Of a DNA stretch of 64,000 nucleotides, positions 33,975 to 41,851 are shown one piece after another. Below the pieces are notes generated by a model. The model saw nothing but the letters and a program-made list of their open reading frames with translations, made no database searches and was not told the DNA's origin. Source of the stretch: Burkholderiales bacterium 67-32 (GTDB lineage: Bacteria > Pseudomonadota > Gammaproteobacteria > Burkholderiales > Burkholderiaceae_B); assembly GCA_001898625.1 (NCBI GenBank), contig MKUP01000010.1:652125-716124 (forward strand), given 5' to 3'. Every line of letters begins with the position of its first letter. Positions within the stretch are counted from its first letter, which is position 1. The position numbers were made by a program, and so were the translations under genes.

Positions 33975-35693
33975 GTGACCGAACCGAACACCCCAGCCCG
34001 GCCCCCTGCCGCCCCCCTTGCGCTCGTCTTTGAAAAGGATGTCGAAATCCCGATGGACGACGGCGCCATCCTGAGGGCGAACGTGTTCCGCCCCGCCGAA
34101 CCGGGACGCTACCCGGTCGTCATGGCGCAAGGCGTCTACGGCAAGGACGTCCACTTCGCCGACGGCTTCAAGCCGCAATGGGAAAAATTGCAGCGCCTGC
34201 ATCCCGGCCTGTGCCAGGACGGCTCCAGCGGCCGCTACCTGCGCTGGGAAACCGTGGACCCCGAGCGATGGGTGCCCGACGGTTACGTGGTCATCCACGT
34301 CGACGCCCGCGGCAGCGGCAAGTCGCCGGGTTACCTCGACCCCATGTCGCCTCGCGAAATCCAGGACTACCGCGACGCCATCGAGTGGGCCGGCACGCAA
34401 GCGTGGAGCAACGGCAAGGTCGGCCTGATCGGCATCTCGTACTATGCCGCCACCCAGTGGCGTGTCGCGGCGCTGCGCCCCAAGCACCTGGCCGCCATCG
34501 TGCCCTGGGAGGGCCGGTCCGACCACTATCGCGACTACGGCTACCATGGCGGCATCCGCAGCAACGGCTTCCTCAATTCATGGTGGCCCAAGCAGGTGCT
34601 GTCCAACCAGCATGGCAACGGCGATACCCCCTACCGCGACCGCGACGACGGCCAACCCACGACCGGCCCCGCGCTGAGCGCAACCTTGCTGGCCGCCAAC
34701 CGCAGCGACTACCCCGCGGAAATGGCGCGCCACGCCTTGTGCGACGCCTGGCACAAAGAACGCACGCCCGATCTTTCCCGCATCACCGTTCCCGTGCTGT
34801 CGGCCGGCAACTGGGGCGGCCCCGGCAACCACCTGCGCGGCAACATCGAAGGCTACCTGCGTGCCGGCTCCGCGCAGAAATGGCTGTCCATGCACATCGG
34901 CACCCACTACGAAAGCTTCTACCTGCCTCGCTACATCGCGCTGCAAAAACAATTCTTCGATCACTTCCTGAAAGGCCTGCCCAACGGCTGGGACCAGACC
35001 CCGCCCGTCCTGCTGTCCATCCGCACCCTGGACGGCGAAACCCGCCGCGCCGAACACGAGTTCCCGCTCGCGCGCACCCAGTGGACCAAATTCCACCTGC
35101 ATCCCGGCAACGCGGCCCTCGATACCGCCGCTCCCGCCCAAACGGCCAGCGCCGGCTTTCAGGCCCAGGAGGAACACCTGGACTTCACTACCCCGCCCTT
35201 CGAAGCCACGACCGAAATCACCGGCTTCATCCCGCTGCGCATCTGGGTCTCCTCCTCCACCCGGGATGTCGACCTCTTCGCCGTCCTCCGGCTCTTCGAT
35301 CCCGACGGCAAGGAAATCGTGTTCGACGGCGCCCACGAACCCACGCCGGTGACCCGGGGGTGGCTGCGCGCCTCGCACCGCAAGGTCGACGAACAGATGT
35401 CCATCCCTAACCGGATTTTCCATACACACGACGAAATCCAGAAGATCGAACCCGGCACCGCTTATCCCCTCGACCTCGAAATCTGGCCCACCTCCATCGT
35501 CATCCCGCGCGGCTACCGCCTGCGCCTGACGATACAGGGCAAGGATTTCGAATTCGAAGGCATCAAGGGGCGGCTCACCCATACCGACCCCGCGGATCGC
35601 GGCGGCCAGGATTTCCAAGGCCGCACCACCGTGTACGGCGGGCCGGAAAGGGCATCCTATCTGACGCTGCCCATCATCCCGGCCGCGGGCTGA
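33975..35693 (+). CDS. CocE/NonD-family hydrolase (X-Pro dipeptidyl-peptidase S15-like)
   Basis: 572 residues, GTG start at 33975 with GGAG 8 bases upstream. The N-terminal alpha/beta-hydrolase has nucleophile S155 in GLIGISYYAATQW, preceded by VIHVDARGSGKSPGY. VPVLSAGNWGGPGNHLRGN and HIGTHYESFY may hold the acid and histidine. The C-terminal jelly-roll domain (LRIWVSSSTRDVDLFAVLRL, RLRLTIQGKDFEFEG) is typical of this family, which includes cocaine esterase. No signal peptide. It might release aromatic acids from esters before the neighbouring CoA pathway; substrate inferred. Confidence 0.92.
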   Translation: MTEPNTPARPPAAPLALVFEKDVEIPMDDGAILRANVFRPAEPGRYPVVMAQGVYGKDVHFADGFKPQWEKLQRLHPGLCQDGSSGRYLRWETVDPERWVPDGYVVIHVDARGSGKSPGYLDPMSPREIQDYRDAIEWAGTQAWSNGKVGLIGISYYAATQWRVAALRPKHLAAIVPWEGRSDHYRDYGYHGGIRSNGFLNSWWPKQVLSNQHGNGDTPYRDRDDGQPTTGPALSATLLAANRSDYPAEMARHALCDAWHKERTPDLSRITVPVLSAGNWGGPGNHLRGNIEGYLRAGSAQKWLSMHIGTHYESFYLPRYIALQKQFFDHFLKGLPNGWDQTPPVLLSIRTLDGETRRAEHEFPLARTQWTKFHLHPGNAALDTAAPAQTASAGFQAQEEHLDFTTPPFEATTEITGFIPLRIWVSSSTRDVDLFAVLRLFDPDGKEIVFDGAHEPTPVTRGWLRASHRKVDEQMSIPNRIFHTHDEIQKIEPGTAYPLDLEIWPTSIVIPRGYRLRLTIQGKDFEFEGIKGRLTHTDPADRGGQDFQGRTTVYGGPERASYLTLPIIPAAG

Positions 35694-35697
35694 GAAG

Positions 35698-36072
35698 CTA
35701 CCGTGCCGCTTCGGGGGCGAACACGCGCAGGCGGTGGCCGTCGGGATCGCGCGCGACGAAGGAGCGGCCGAACTCCAGGGTCGCGGGCGGCATGAGCAGC
35801 GGAATGCCGCGCGCCGTCCAGTCCGCGCAGCGAGCGTCGACGGCGTCGTAGCTTTCCATGCGGAAGACGATCTCGCCGTCGCCCGCCGGCGCGCCGGGCG
35901 ACGGTTCCACGGTGTGCCGGGACCACAGGCCCAGCATCAGGCCGGTGTCCAGCATGAACAGCACGAAGGTGGGCGAGGACTCGATCGGGCTGGCGCCCAG
36001 CAGGTCCGCGTAGAAGCGGCCGCTGGCCTCGGGCTGGTCGACGTAGAGGATGACGAAGTTCGGATGGTTCAT
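35698..36072 (-). CDS. VOC-superfamily (glyoxalase/bleomycin-resistance-like) protein
   Basis: 124 residues from ATG 36072, with AGGAG upstream. The paired beta-alpha-beta-beta-beta units are visible: FVILYVDQPEASGRFYADLLG, then FGRSFVARDPDGHRLRVFAP. The DPDGHRL turn is typical. Metal-binding positions cannot be fixed with confidence. It converges with the CocE gene (4 bp between stops) and is preceded by a WYL regulator gene 64 bp away, which may control it. Confidence 0.9.
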   Translation of the reverse strand: MNHPNFVILYVDQPEASGRFYADLLGASPIESSPTFVLFMLDTGLMLGLWSRHTVEPSPGAPAGDGEIVFRMESYDAVDARCADWTARGIPLLMPPATLEFGRSFVARDPDGHRLRVFAPEAAR

Positions 36073-36136
36073 GGAATCGCTCCTGGTTGATAGGCGTGTC
36101 CAGGATAGCGACCGATGCTGCCAATTTCTGTCAGCA

Positions 36137-36826
36137 TCAAATTTCTTGCGGGGGAATGCCCTCTTTCTCGCGCCATGCCTTCAGCAAGGCCTGGCGCCTG
36201 CGCGGGTAGCGCTGCTCCGTGGCGGTCATGGCCTGGATGCGGTCGGTCCGGAAATGGCGGAAATCCTGCCGTAGCTCGCACCAGCCCAGCACGACGCGCG
36301 ACTGCTCGAAGAACCCCAGGCCGAACGGCCAGACCAGACGCTGCGAGGCGGCGCCGCGGCCATCGCGATAGACGATGTCGAGCTTGTGTTCGGCGCGGAT
36401 CGCGCGGCGGATCAGGGACAGGTCCACGTGCTCCTGCGGGGCCGCGGGCCCCACCAGCAGCGCCGACGTGTCCAGGCCGTGGCGCAGGTCGTCGGGCAGC
36501 ACCGCGGCGATCTTGGCCAGGGCGTTGCGGGCCGCCCAGGCCAGCGGTTCGTCGGTGCGGCGGGCCACCCATCGCGACCCCAGCACCAGGGCCTCGATCT
36601 CTTCTTCCGAGAACATCATGGGCGGCAGCAGGAAGCCCGGCTTGAGCACGTAGCCCAGGCCGGGCTCGCCCTCGATCTGCGCGCCCTGGGCCTGCAGGCT
36701 GGCGATGTCGCGATAGAGCGTGCGCAGGCTGATGTCCAACTCTCCGGCCAGCAGCTTGCCACTGACCGGCCGCTTGCGGCGCCGCAAAGCCTGGAGCAAG
36801 GCGAACAGCCGTTCGGACCGGGACAT
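36137..36826 (-). CDS. YafY-type transcriptional regulator (HTH plus WYL domain)
   Basis: 229 residues. The N-terminal HTH_11 is LFALLQALRRRKRPVSGKLLAGELDISLRTLYRDIASLQ, here given in part: RTLYRDIASLQAQGAQIEGE. The C-terminal WYL-type domain is recognisable from LDIVYRDGRG, RLVWPFGLGFFEQSRVVLGW and FRHFRTDRI. Such proteins often sense a ligand through the WYL fold. It lies between the VOC gene and a HIBCH-like gene on the same strand and most likely regulates the VOC gene. Confidence 0.92.
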   Translation of the reverse strand: MSRSERLFALLQALRRRKRPVSGKLLAGELDISLRTLYRDIASLQAQGAQIEGEPGLGYVLKPGFLLPPMMFSEEEIEALVLGSRWVARRTDEPLAWAARNALAKIAAVLPDDLRHGLDTSALLVGPAAPQEHVDLSLIRRAIRAEHKLDIVYRDGRGAASQRLVWPFGLGFFEQSRVVLGWCELRQDFRHFRTDRIQAMTATEQRYPRRRQALLKAWREKEGIPPQEI

Positions 36827-36844
36827 GGCGACTGCGCGCGGCCG

Positions 36845-37999
36845 CTATCCGGCCAGCGACCGCAGCGAGGCGGGTACGGGAAAATCCGCGGCCATGTCGC
36901 AGAAGGCCTTGTCCGCCCAGGCGGTCCCGACCTCGGTTCCATGGGTAGCCTTCCAGACGGGATGGCGGTCCTTGTCGATCAGCAGGGCCCGGATACCTTC
37001 CTGGAAATCGCCACGGGTGCAGCACCACAGGGCGACCTGATACTCCAGCTGGAAGACCTGGGCCAGCGACATGTGGCGCGTGCGCCGCTGCAACTCCCAG
37101 GCCAGCCGCGCGGTGCTGGGCGCGCCCTTGGCCAGGGCGTCGCGCGCCCCTTCCAGCCACGGATCGGCGCCGTCGTATTGCAGGATGGCGCCGATGACGT
37201 CGTCCAGCGCCGGCGCCCGGCACAGTGCCGCCACCGTATCCAGGTTGCGCCGCAGCGGGCCTTCCACCGGGTCCGGGGCGACGTGGCCGGCGTCGAGCAC
37301 GTCGTGCAGCAGGAGGTCGTCGGCACGGCGCTCGCCCGTCCAGGTCTGCCGGGCCAGCGCATCCAGCACCTGCTGCTTGCGGGCCTGCGGGATGTGATAG
37401 TCGGCCCAGCCGGCGAACAGCGCGTCGGCGGCCTGCAGCGTGGCGCCGGTCAACCCCAGGAACAGGCCCGACTTGCCCGGCATGCGGTTCAGGGCCCAGG
37501 ACATGCCCACGTCGGGGAAGAGGCCGATGGCGATCTCGGGCATGGCCAGGCGCGAGCTTTCCGTGACGACGCGATGGCTCGCGCCTATCAGCAGCCCCAT
37601 GCCCCCGCCCATGACGATGCCGTTGCCCCAGCACAGGAACGGCTTGGGATAGGCGTGGATGGCGTGGTTCAGGCCGTACTCGCGCTCGAAGAAGCGGGCG
37701 ATGCGGCGCGGCGGATCGTCGCCCCGGTGGTCGCGCATTTCGCGGTACACGCTTTGCAGGTCACCGCCGGCGCACAGCGCGCGTCCTTCGCCTTCCAGCA
37801 CCACCACCGCAATGGCCGGATCGGTGGCCCAGGCGTCGAGCTGCATCGCCAGGCGTTCGGCCATCTCCAGGGACAGGGCGTTCAGCGTGGCCTGCGCATC
37901 GAGCGTGGCCACGCCCACGCGATACCCGCCCTGGGCGGAGATTTCGCGAAACCCGACCGGCGCACTGGTACGCCCCCCCTGCTTTCTGGACTCACTCAC
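36845..37999 (-). CDS. 3-Hydroxyisobutyryl-CoA hydrolase-like crotonase
   Basis: 384 residues from GTG 37999, which has GGAG 7 bases upstream; a TTG seven codons earlier is the alternative. The HIBCH branch is indicated by length and by WGNGIVMGGGMGLLIGASHR, RLAMPEIAIGLFPDVGMSW and the long C-terminal domain. HIBCH hydrolyses 3-hydroxyisobutyryl-CoA in valine catabolism; several bacterial homologues act on other acyl-CoAs. It is 18 bp upstream of the WYL gene and divergent from the F-box-like gene. Confidence 0.9.
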   Translation of the reverse strand: MSESRKQGGRTSAPVGFREISAQGGYRVGVATLDAQATLNALSLEMAERLAMQLDAWATDPAIAVVVLEGEGRALCAGGDLQSVYREMRDHRGDDPPRRIARFFEREYGLNHAIHAYPKPFLCWGNGIVMGGGMGLLIGASHRVVTESSRLAMPEIAIGLFPDVGMSWALNRMPGKSGLFLGLTGATLQAADALFAGWADYHIPQARKQQVLDALARQTWTGERRADDLLLHDVLDAGHVAPDPVEGPLRRNLDTVAALCRAPALDDVIGAILQYDGADPWLEGARDALAKGAPSTARLAWELQRRTRHMSLAQVFQLEYQVALWCCTRGDFQEGIRALLIDKDRHPVWKATHGTEVGTAWADKAFCDMAADFPVPASLRSLAG

Positions 38000-38136
38000 A
38001 CGATTTCTCCGCGGCGCCAATGTCGTGACGATAACTCATGTGCCGAGGAAATCCGCCCGGCCGGCCATGGCACCGGCCAGGAACCATGATCCGGGCCATC
38101 GTTACCTATCGGCATCCATTTTTTTCCAGGAACATC

Positions 38137-39309
38137 ATGGATTCGATCAACGGTCGTCTCTCGTCTCTGTTCGCCCGGGCCAGAAACACCGACCAGGGCA
38201 CGGATCAAAGGGATGGGTCGCCGTCGTCCGACGCTGGCTCCCGTCTCCCCCCTCCCCGCGATCCTTCCGAGCCGCCGCCCATCCACCAGACTGGACGCCG
38301 CAGGCCCGCGGCGCTGGCTCAGCCCTCGTCCGAATCGCCGTTTCCATTCACGCGGCTGCCGCTGGAGATGCAGCAGGCGGTGTTGCACCACCTCGATACC
38401 CAATCCATGGCCAAGGTGGTACAGACTTCGAAGCAAATGAAGGAGATGGTGGACGGCCACCCGTATGCGCCGCGCCGCCTTCGCCTCATGTCCGCCCCGC
38501 CGCCGGCCCATCCCGACCCCGCCTATCTGGAAGAGCTGCGGACCTTGTCAGAGCATCTCTCGGCAGAAGACGCCCACACCCTTGCCCAGCGGGCATTGTC
38601 CCCCAAGGACGGAATTGTCCGCCCCTGGCTGCTTGGCCCGCTGCTCAGCAGCCGGACCCGGGACGATGCCGAGCGGGTCGCGCAGGCGATGGATCCGGCT
38701 CCGCGGACTTCGCGCACCTCGCCTGCCAGGCCTCACGATCCGTTTCACGAGATGATAAGACTTAGCCGCATGAACACCATGGTGATAGCGGGCGTGGAGG
38801 ATCCGTTCCTCCTTGATCACGCCACCGAACAGAGGGACCGCGAGCGCCGCGGCAACACGCTGGTCACGATACTCGGCGACATCGGCAACCCGAAAAACCC
38901 GGACGTCTACGAGCCGTTCCTGGAGCGCTGCGCGCGCCCTTCGCCGTATGAGATCGACCATGCCGGCCTCACCCCGCTTTTCCGCCGCGTCCCGTCGTTC
39001 GCCAGCGACCGGATATGCGCGACTCTGCTGCATGAAACCGGGAATGCGGGTTTCTTTGGCATCGATACGCGCCGCCTGAACGTCGCCCTGCTGTTCCTGG
39101 CATCCGGCCCCCTGTCTCCGGCCCGCCAGGATGCCATCCATGACCGCGCGCGGGAACTGTTCGTTTTCTCCGAACACCCGATCGACCCAAGGCAGCAGGC
39201 GGCCTACCGAAGGATATTCTCTGCGGGGAATATCGCCGAGCGATTTCCTGACTCCCCCGAACAGCGCGACAAATGGAATGCTTTCCGGGAGGCCGTGCTG
39301 CCGGCCTAG
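38137..39309 (+). CDS. F-box-like domain protein, candidate secreted effector
   Basis: 390 residues from ATG 38137, with AGGA 6 bases upstream. Residues 1-68 are polar, rich in Pro/Ser/Arg/Asp and probably disordered, as in many type III effectors. Residues 69-108 fit the F-box pattern: FTRLPLEMQQAVLHHLDTQS continuing MAKVVQTSKQMKEMV, with L74-P75, E77, the L86-D87 turn and S98. The rest (120-390) looks helical, without a catalytic motif I recognise. Codon use includes ATA-AGA-CTT at residues 207-209, rare in neighbouring genes, suggesting different ancestry. It overlaps the dsbB stop by 3 bp. Secretion and Skp1 binding are inferences. Confidence 0.75.
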   Translation: MDSINGRLSSLFARARNTDQGTDQRDGSPSSDAGSRLPPPRDPSEPPPIHQTGRRRPAALAQPSSESPFPFTRLPLEMQQAVLHHLDTQSMAKVVQTSKQMKEMVDGHPYAPRRLRLMSAPPPAHPDPAYLEELRTLSEHLSAEDAHTLAQRALSPKDGIVRPWLLGPLLSSRTRDDAERVAQAMDPAPRTSRTSPARPHDPFHEMIRLSRMNTMVIAGVEDPFLLDHATEQRDRERRGNTLVTILGDIGNPKNPDVYEPFLERCARPSPYEIDHAGLTPLFRRVPSFASDRICATLLHETGNAGFFGIDTRRLNVALLFLASGPLSPARQDAIHDRARELFVFSEHPIDPRQQAAYRRIFSAGNIAERFPDSPEQRDKWNAFREAVLPA

Positions 39310-39821
39310 TGCGCCGCCCCGGCAAACAAGGAGCGCGGCCGCCGGCGCAGCAGCAATGCCGCCACACCCGCCACCGCCAGTACCGCGAACAGCAGCACGC
39401 TCCAGATCTCGTAGCGTACGCCCAGCAGGTCCACCACCGCGTCGGCGCAGGTCGCGTAGATGCCGAACACCGAAGGCAGCGAGCCGTCCAGTCCGGAGCT
39501 GGTCATGAAGCGGTCGGCGAAGGTCTGGTCGCAGCTCATCAGTTGGGAAGCGACGTTGTGCTGGTAGATGGCCGTGGCCACGCCGGCCAGCGCCAGCGCC
39601 GCCACGATGCCGGCGCAGGTTTTCTGCGCCGCCGCGATCCGCCGCAGCACCAGGCCCAGCACTGCGAATACCGCAATCGCGAGATAGATCAGACGCTGCA
39701 GCACGCACCAGGCGCAGGGCTGCATGTCGAAGACATGCTGCGACACCAGCGCGACCGCCACGGCGCCCAGGCTGGCGATGGCGGTAAAGGCGAGCAGGCG
39801 GTCAACGAGTACGGTTTTCAT
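39306..39821 (-). CDS. dsbB: Disulfide bond formation protein DsbB
   Basis: 171 residues, four membrane helices. The first redox pair C36-x-x-C39 (QPCAWCVLQRL) and the second pair C97 and C125 in the periplasmic loop (SCDQTFADRF, GIYATCADAVVD) are all present. It reoxidises DsbA and passes electrons to quinone at the inner membrane. Its stop codon overlaps that of the F-box-like gene (39306-39309), an unusually tight convergent junction. Disulfide formation would also serve secreted proteins. Confidence 0.95.
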   Translation of the reverse strand: MKTVLVDRLLAFTAIASLGAVAVALVSQHVFDMQPCAWCVLQRLIYLAIAVFAVLGLVLRRIAAAQKTCAGIVAALALAGVATAIYQHNVASQLMSCDQTFADRFMTSSGLDGSLPSVFGIYATCADAVVDLLGVRYEIWSVLLFAVLAVAGVAALLLRRRPRSLFAGAAH

Positions 39822-39842
39822 GGGTCAAGGCCGCAAGGGCTC

Positions 39843-40550
39843 TCAGGTGGATGGGGGCAACGGGACCTGGCGCAGCACGCCGAGCAGCAGTTCGGACGCG
39901 CCATCCCAGACGATCTGGACGCCAAGGCAGAGCAGAATGAATGCTGACAACCGCAGGAACACGACAGTTCCCGTGTCGCCCAGCAGGCGCAGCAACTGCT
40001 GCGCATAGCGGAAGCACAGCAGCACCGACGCCGCCACCAGGGACAGGCCCAGCACCGCCCCGGCGATGCGGGTGCCGCTGACGATCAGCGAAGCGTGATC
40101 GTGCAGGCTGGCGCCCACGGTGATGGCCGCGGCGATGGAGCCCGGCCCGCAGGCAATGGGGAAAGTCAGGGGATAGAAGGCGCGGCGGTTGGCCATTTCA
40201 ACGGTGAAACCCTCGGCCAGGCGGGCCGAACGCTCGGCCCCTCCATCGCTGGAATTGAGCAGGCGCCAGGCGCTGGCCACCACCAGCAGGCCCCCGCCCA
40301 CGCGGACGATGGCCAGCGAGATGCCGAAGAAATCGAGCACGATCGACCCGATCAGCATCGCCGCGAACAGCAGCAGGAAAACGTTGCGGGCGATCCTGGC
40401 CGCGAGCACTTCCCGCACTCCGGGGGAAGCGCCCTCGGTCAGGGACAGGAATATCGGTGCCGTCGCCGTGGGGTTCAGGATGGGGAGCAGTGTCGCCAGG
40501 GAAAACAGGAAGCTCTTGCCCAGCGCGAGTCCGTAGTCTTCGATCAACAT
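39843..40550 (-). CDS. MarC-family integral membrane protein
   Basis: 235 residues with about six hydrophobic helices. Signature blocks are FLFSLATLLPILNPTATAPIFLSL and FPIACGPGSIAAAITVGA, plus LRLSAFILLCLGVQIVWDG at the C-terminus. The family was once linked to multiple antibiotic resistance but its function is not established. It is 21 bp from the dsbB start on the same strand, so the two could be cotranscribed. Confidence 0.93.
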   Translation of the reverse strand: MLIEDYGLALGKSFLFSLATLLPILNPTATAPIFLSLTEGASPGVREVLAARIARNVFLLLFAAMLIGSIVLDFFGISLAIVRVGGGLLVVASAWRLLNSSDGGAERSARLAEGFTVEMANRRAFYPLTFPIACGPGSIAAAITVGASLHDHASLIVSGTRIAGAVLGLSLVAASVLLCFRYAQQLLRLLGDTGTVVFLRLSAFILLCLGVQIVWDGASELLLGVLRQVPLPPST

Positions 40551-40574
40551 GACCGAAGTGTAAGAGAAATGAAG

Positions 40575-41336
40575 TCAGGCCGCAGCCGTCCGCCTCGTTT
40601 CCGCTTCCAGGCGGCCCGCGGCCTGCTCGAGCAGTTCGGCGTAGATCTCGCCCACCATGATGAGCGCCGGTCCCCCGCCCAGATCCTGCGCGGCCTCCGG
40701 CAGGCGTCCCAGAGTGGTGGGCAGCACCCGCTGGTTCGGCAGGCTGGCATTCTCGACCAGCACCGCCGGGCGTCCCGGCGGCATGCCCGTGGCCATCAGG
40801 CCCTGGGCGATCGCTTCCGCCTGCCGGCTGGCCATGTACAGCACCACGGTATCGGCGCCCCGGGCGGCATCCGCCCACGCATGGGGACGCTCGCCGCTGC
40901 CCACGGCGGGCGTCAGGAACACGACGCTGCGGCTCAAGCCGCGGCGGGTGAGCGACAGGCCCAGCGCCGAGCTGGCGCCGAAGGCCGCGCTGATGCCGGG
41001 CACCACCTCGATCTCGATGCCGGCCTGGGCCAGGGCCGCGATTTCCTCCTGCGCGCGCCCGAACAGCATCGGATCGCCCCCCTTCAGGCGCACCACGCAG
41101 CCATGCCGACGGGCGGCGTCGATCAGTTGGCGGTTGATGAACTGCTGCACCGTGGACAACTGCCCGCAGCGCTTGCCCACGGCCACGAGGTGGGCCTGGG
41201 GCGCCAGCGCCAGCACCTCGCCGTCGACCAGCGCATCGTGGAAGACCACGTCGGCCTGGCCCAGCAGCCGGGCCGCGCGCACGGTCAGCAGGTCCGCCGC
41301 GCCCGGGCCCGCACCCACCAGATAGACTTTGCCCAT
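40575..41336 (-). CDS. cobA: Uroporphyrinogen-III C-methyltransferase (SUMT)
   Basis: 253 residues. Methyltransferase motifs are VYLVGAGPGAADLLTVRAAR, RLKGGDPMLFGRAQEE and VVPGISAAFGASSALGLSLT, diagnostic of SUMT. It converts uroporphyrinogen III to precorrin-2, the route to siroheme used by the sulfite reductase encoded upstream. It starts 2 bp after the DUF934 stop, so it belongs to the cysI operon. It is the single-domain form, not the fused CysG; the oxidase/ferrochelatase must be elsewhere. Confidence 0.95.
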   Translation of the reverse strand: MGKVYLVGAGPGAADLLTVRAARLLGQADVVFHDALVDGEVLALAPQAHLVAVGKRCGQLSTVQQFINRQLIDAARRHGCVVRLKGGDPMLFGRAQEEIAALAQAGIEIEVVPGISAAFGASSALGLSLTRRGLSRSVVFLTPAVGSGERPHAWADAARGADTVVLYMASRQAEAIAQGLMATGMPPGRPAVLVENASLPNQRVLPTTLGRLPEAAQDLGGGPALIMVGEIYAELLEQAAGRLEAETRRTAAA

Positions 41337-41338
41337 GG

Positions 41339-41851
41339 TCAGCCCTGCAACGCGGCGGGAACCGGGTAGCTTTGCTGATAGGCCGCCGTGAAGGTGCCGA
41401 AGGCCCGGAGCGCCTGCTCGGGGTCATGGCCGTGCTTGACCGTGAAGCTGTCGAAGCCCGACCGCGCCTGGTAGTGGATGGTGTCGATCATCACGTCGCC
41501 CACCGCCCGCAGCTCGCCCTGCCAGCCCAGCCGCGTGCGCAGCAGGTAGGCGATGGAATAGCCCCGGCCATCGGTGTAGATGGGGAAATCGACCGCGATC
41601 AGCGCCAGTCCGGTGGGGTCCACCCTACCCTCCTCGGCCAGTTCGGTGGGATCGTCGGCCGGCCCCAGCAGCACGCCCACGGGCCGGCGGCGGCCGCGCA
41701 ATTCGGCGCGCGCCGACTGCCAGACGGCCAGCGGCACGAGCCAGTCCTCGTCGTCGGCCGGCAGCGGCCGGGCCTCGGTGGGCTCGAAACGCTTCCAGGT
41801 GTCGACTTCCAGCTCGCGATGGCGGATCAGCGTGGCGGCTTGCTCAGACAT
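41339..41851 (-). CDS. DUF934 family protein, sulfite-reduction operon
   Basis: 170 residues from ATG 41851, overlapping the cysI stop by 8 bp. Blocks typical of DUF934 are LIAVDFPIYTDGRGYSIAYLLR and GDVMIDTIHYQARSGFDSF. It always sits beside cysI-type genes in Proteobacteria that lack CysJ, so a role as an electron-transfer or assembly partner of sulfite reductase is suspected, but not proven to my knowledge. Confidence 0.92.
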   Translation of the reverse strand: MSEQAATLIRHRELEVDTWKRFEPTEARPLPADDEDWLVPLAVWQSARAELRGRRRPVGVLLGPADDPTELAEEGRVDPTGLALIAVDFPIYTDGRGYSIAYLLRTRLGWQGELRAVGDVMIDTIHYQARSGFDSFTVKHGHDPEQALRAFGTFTAAYQQSYPVPAALQG

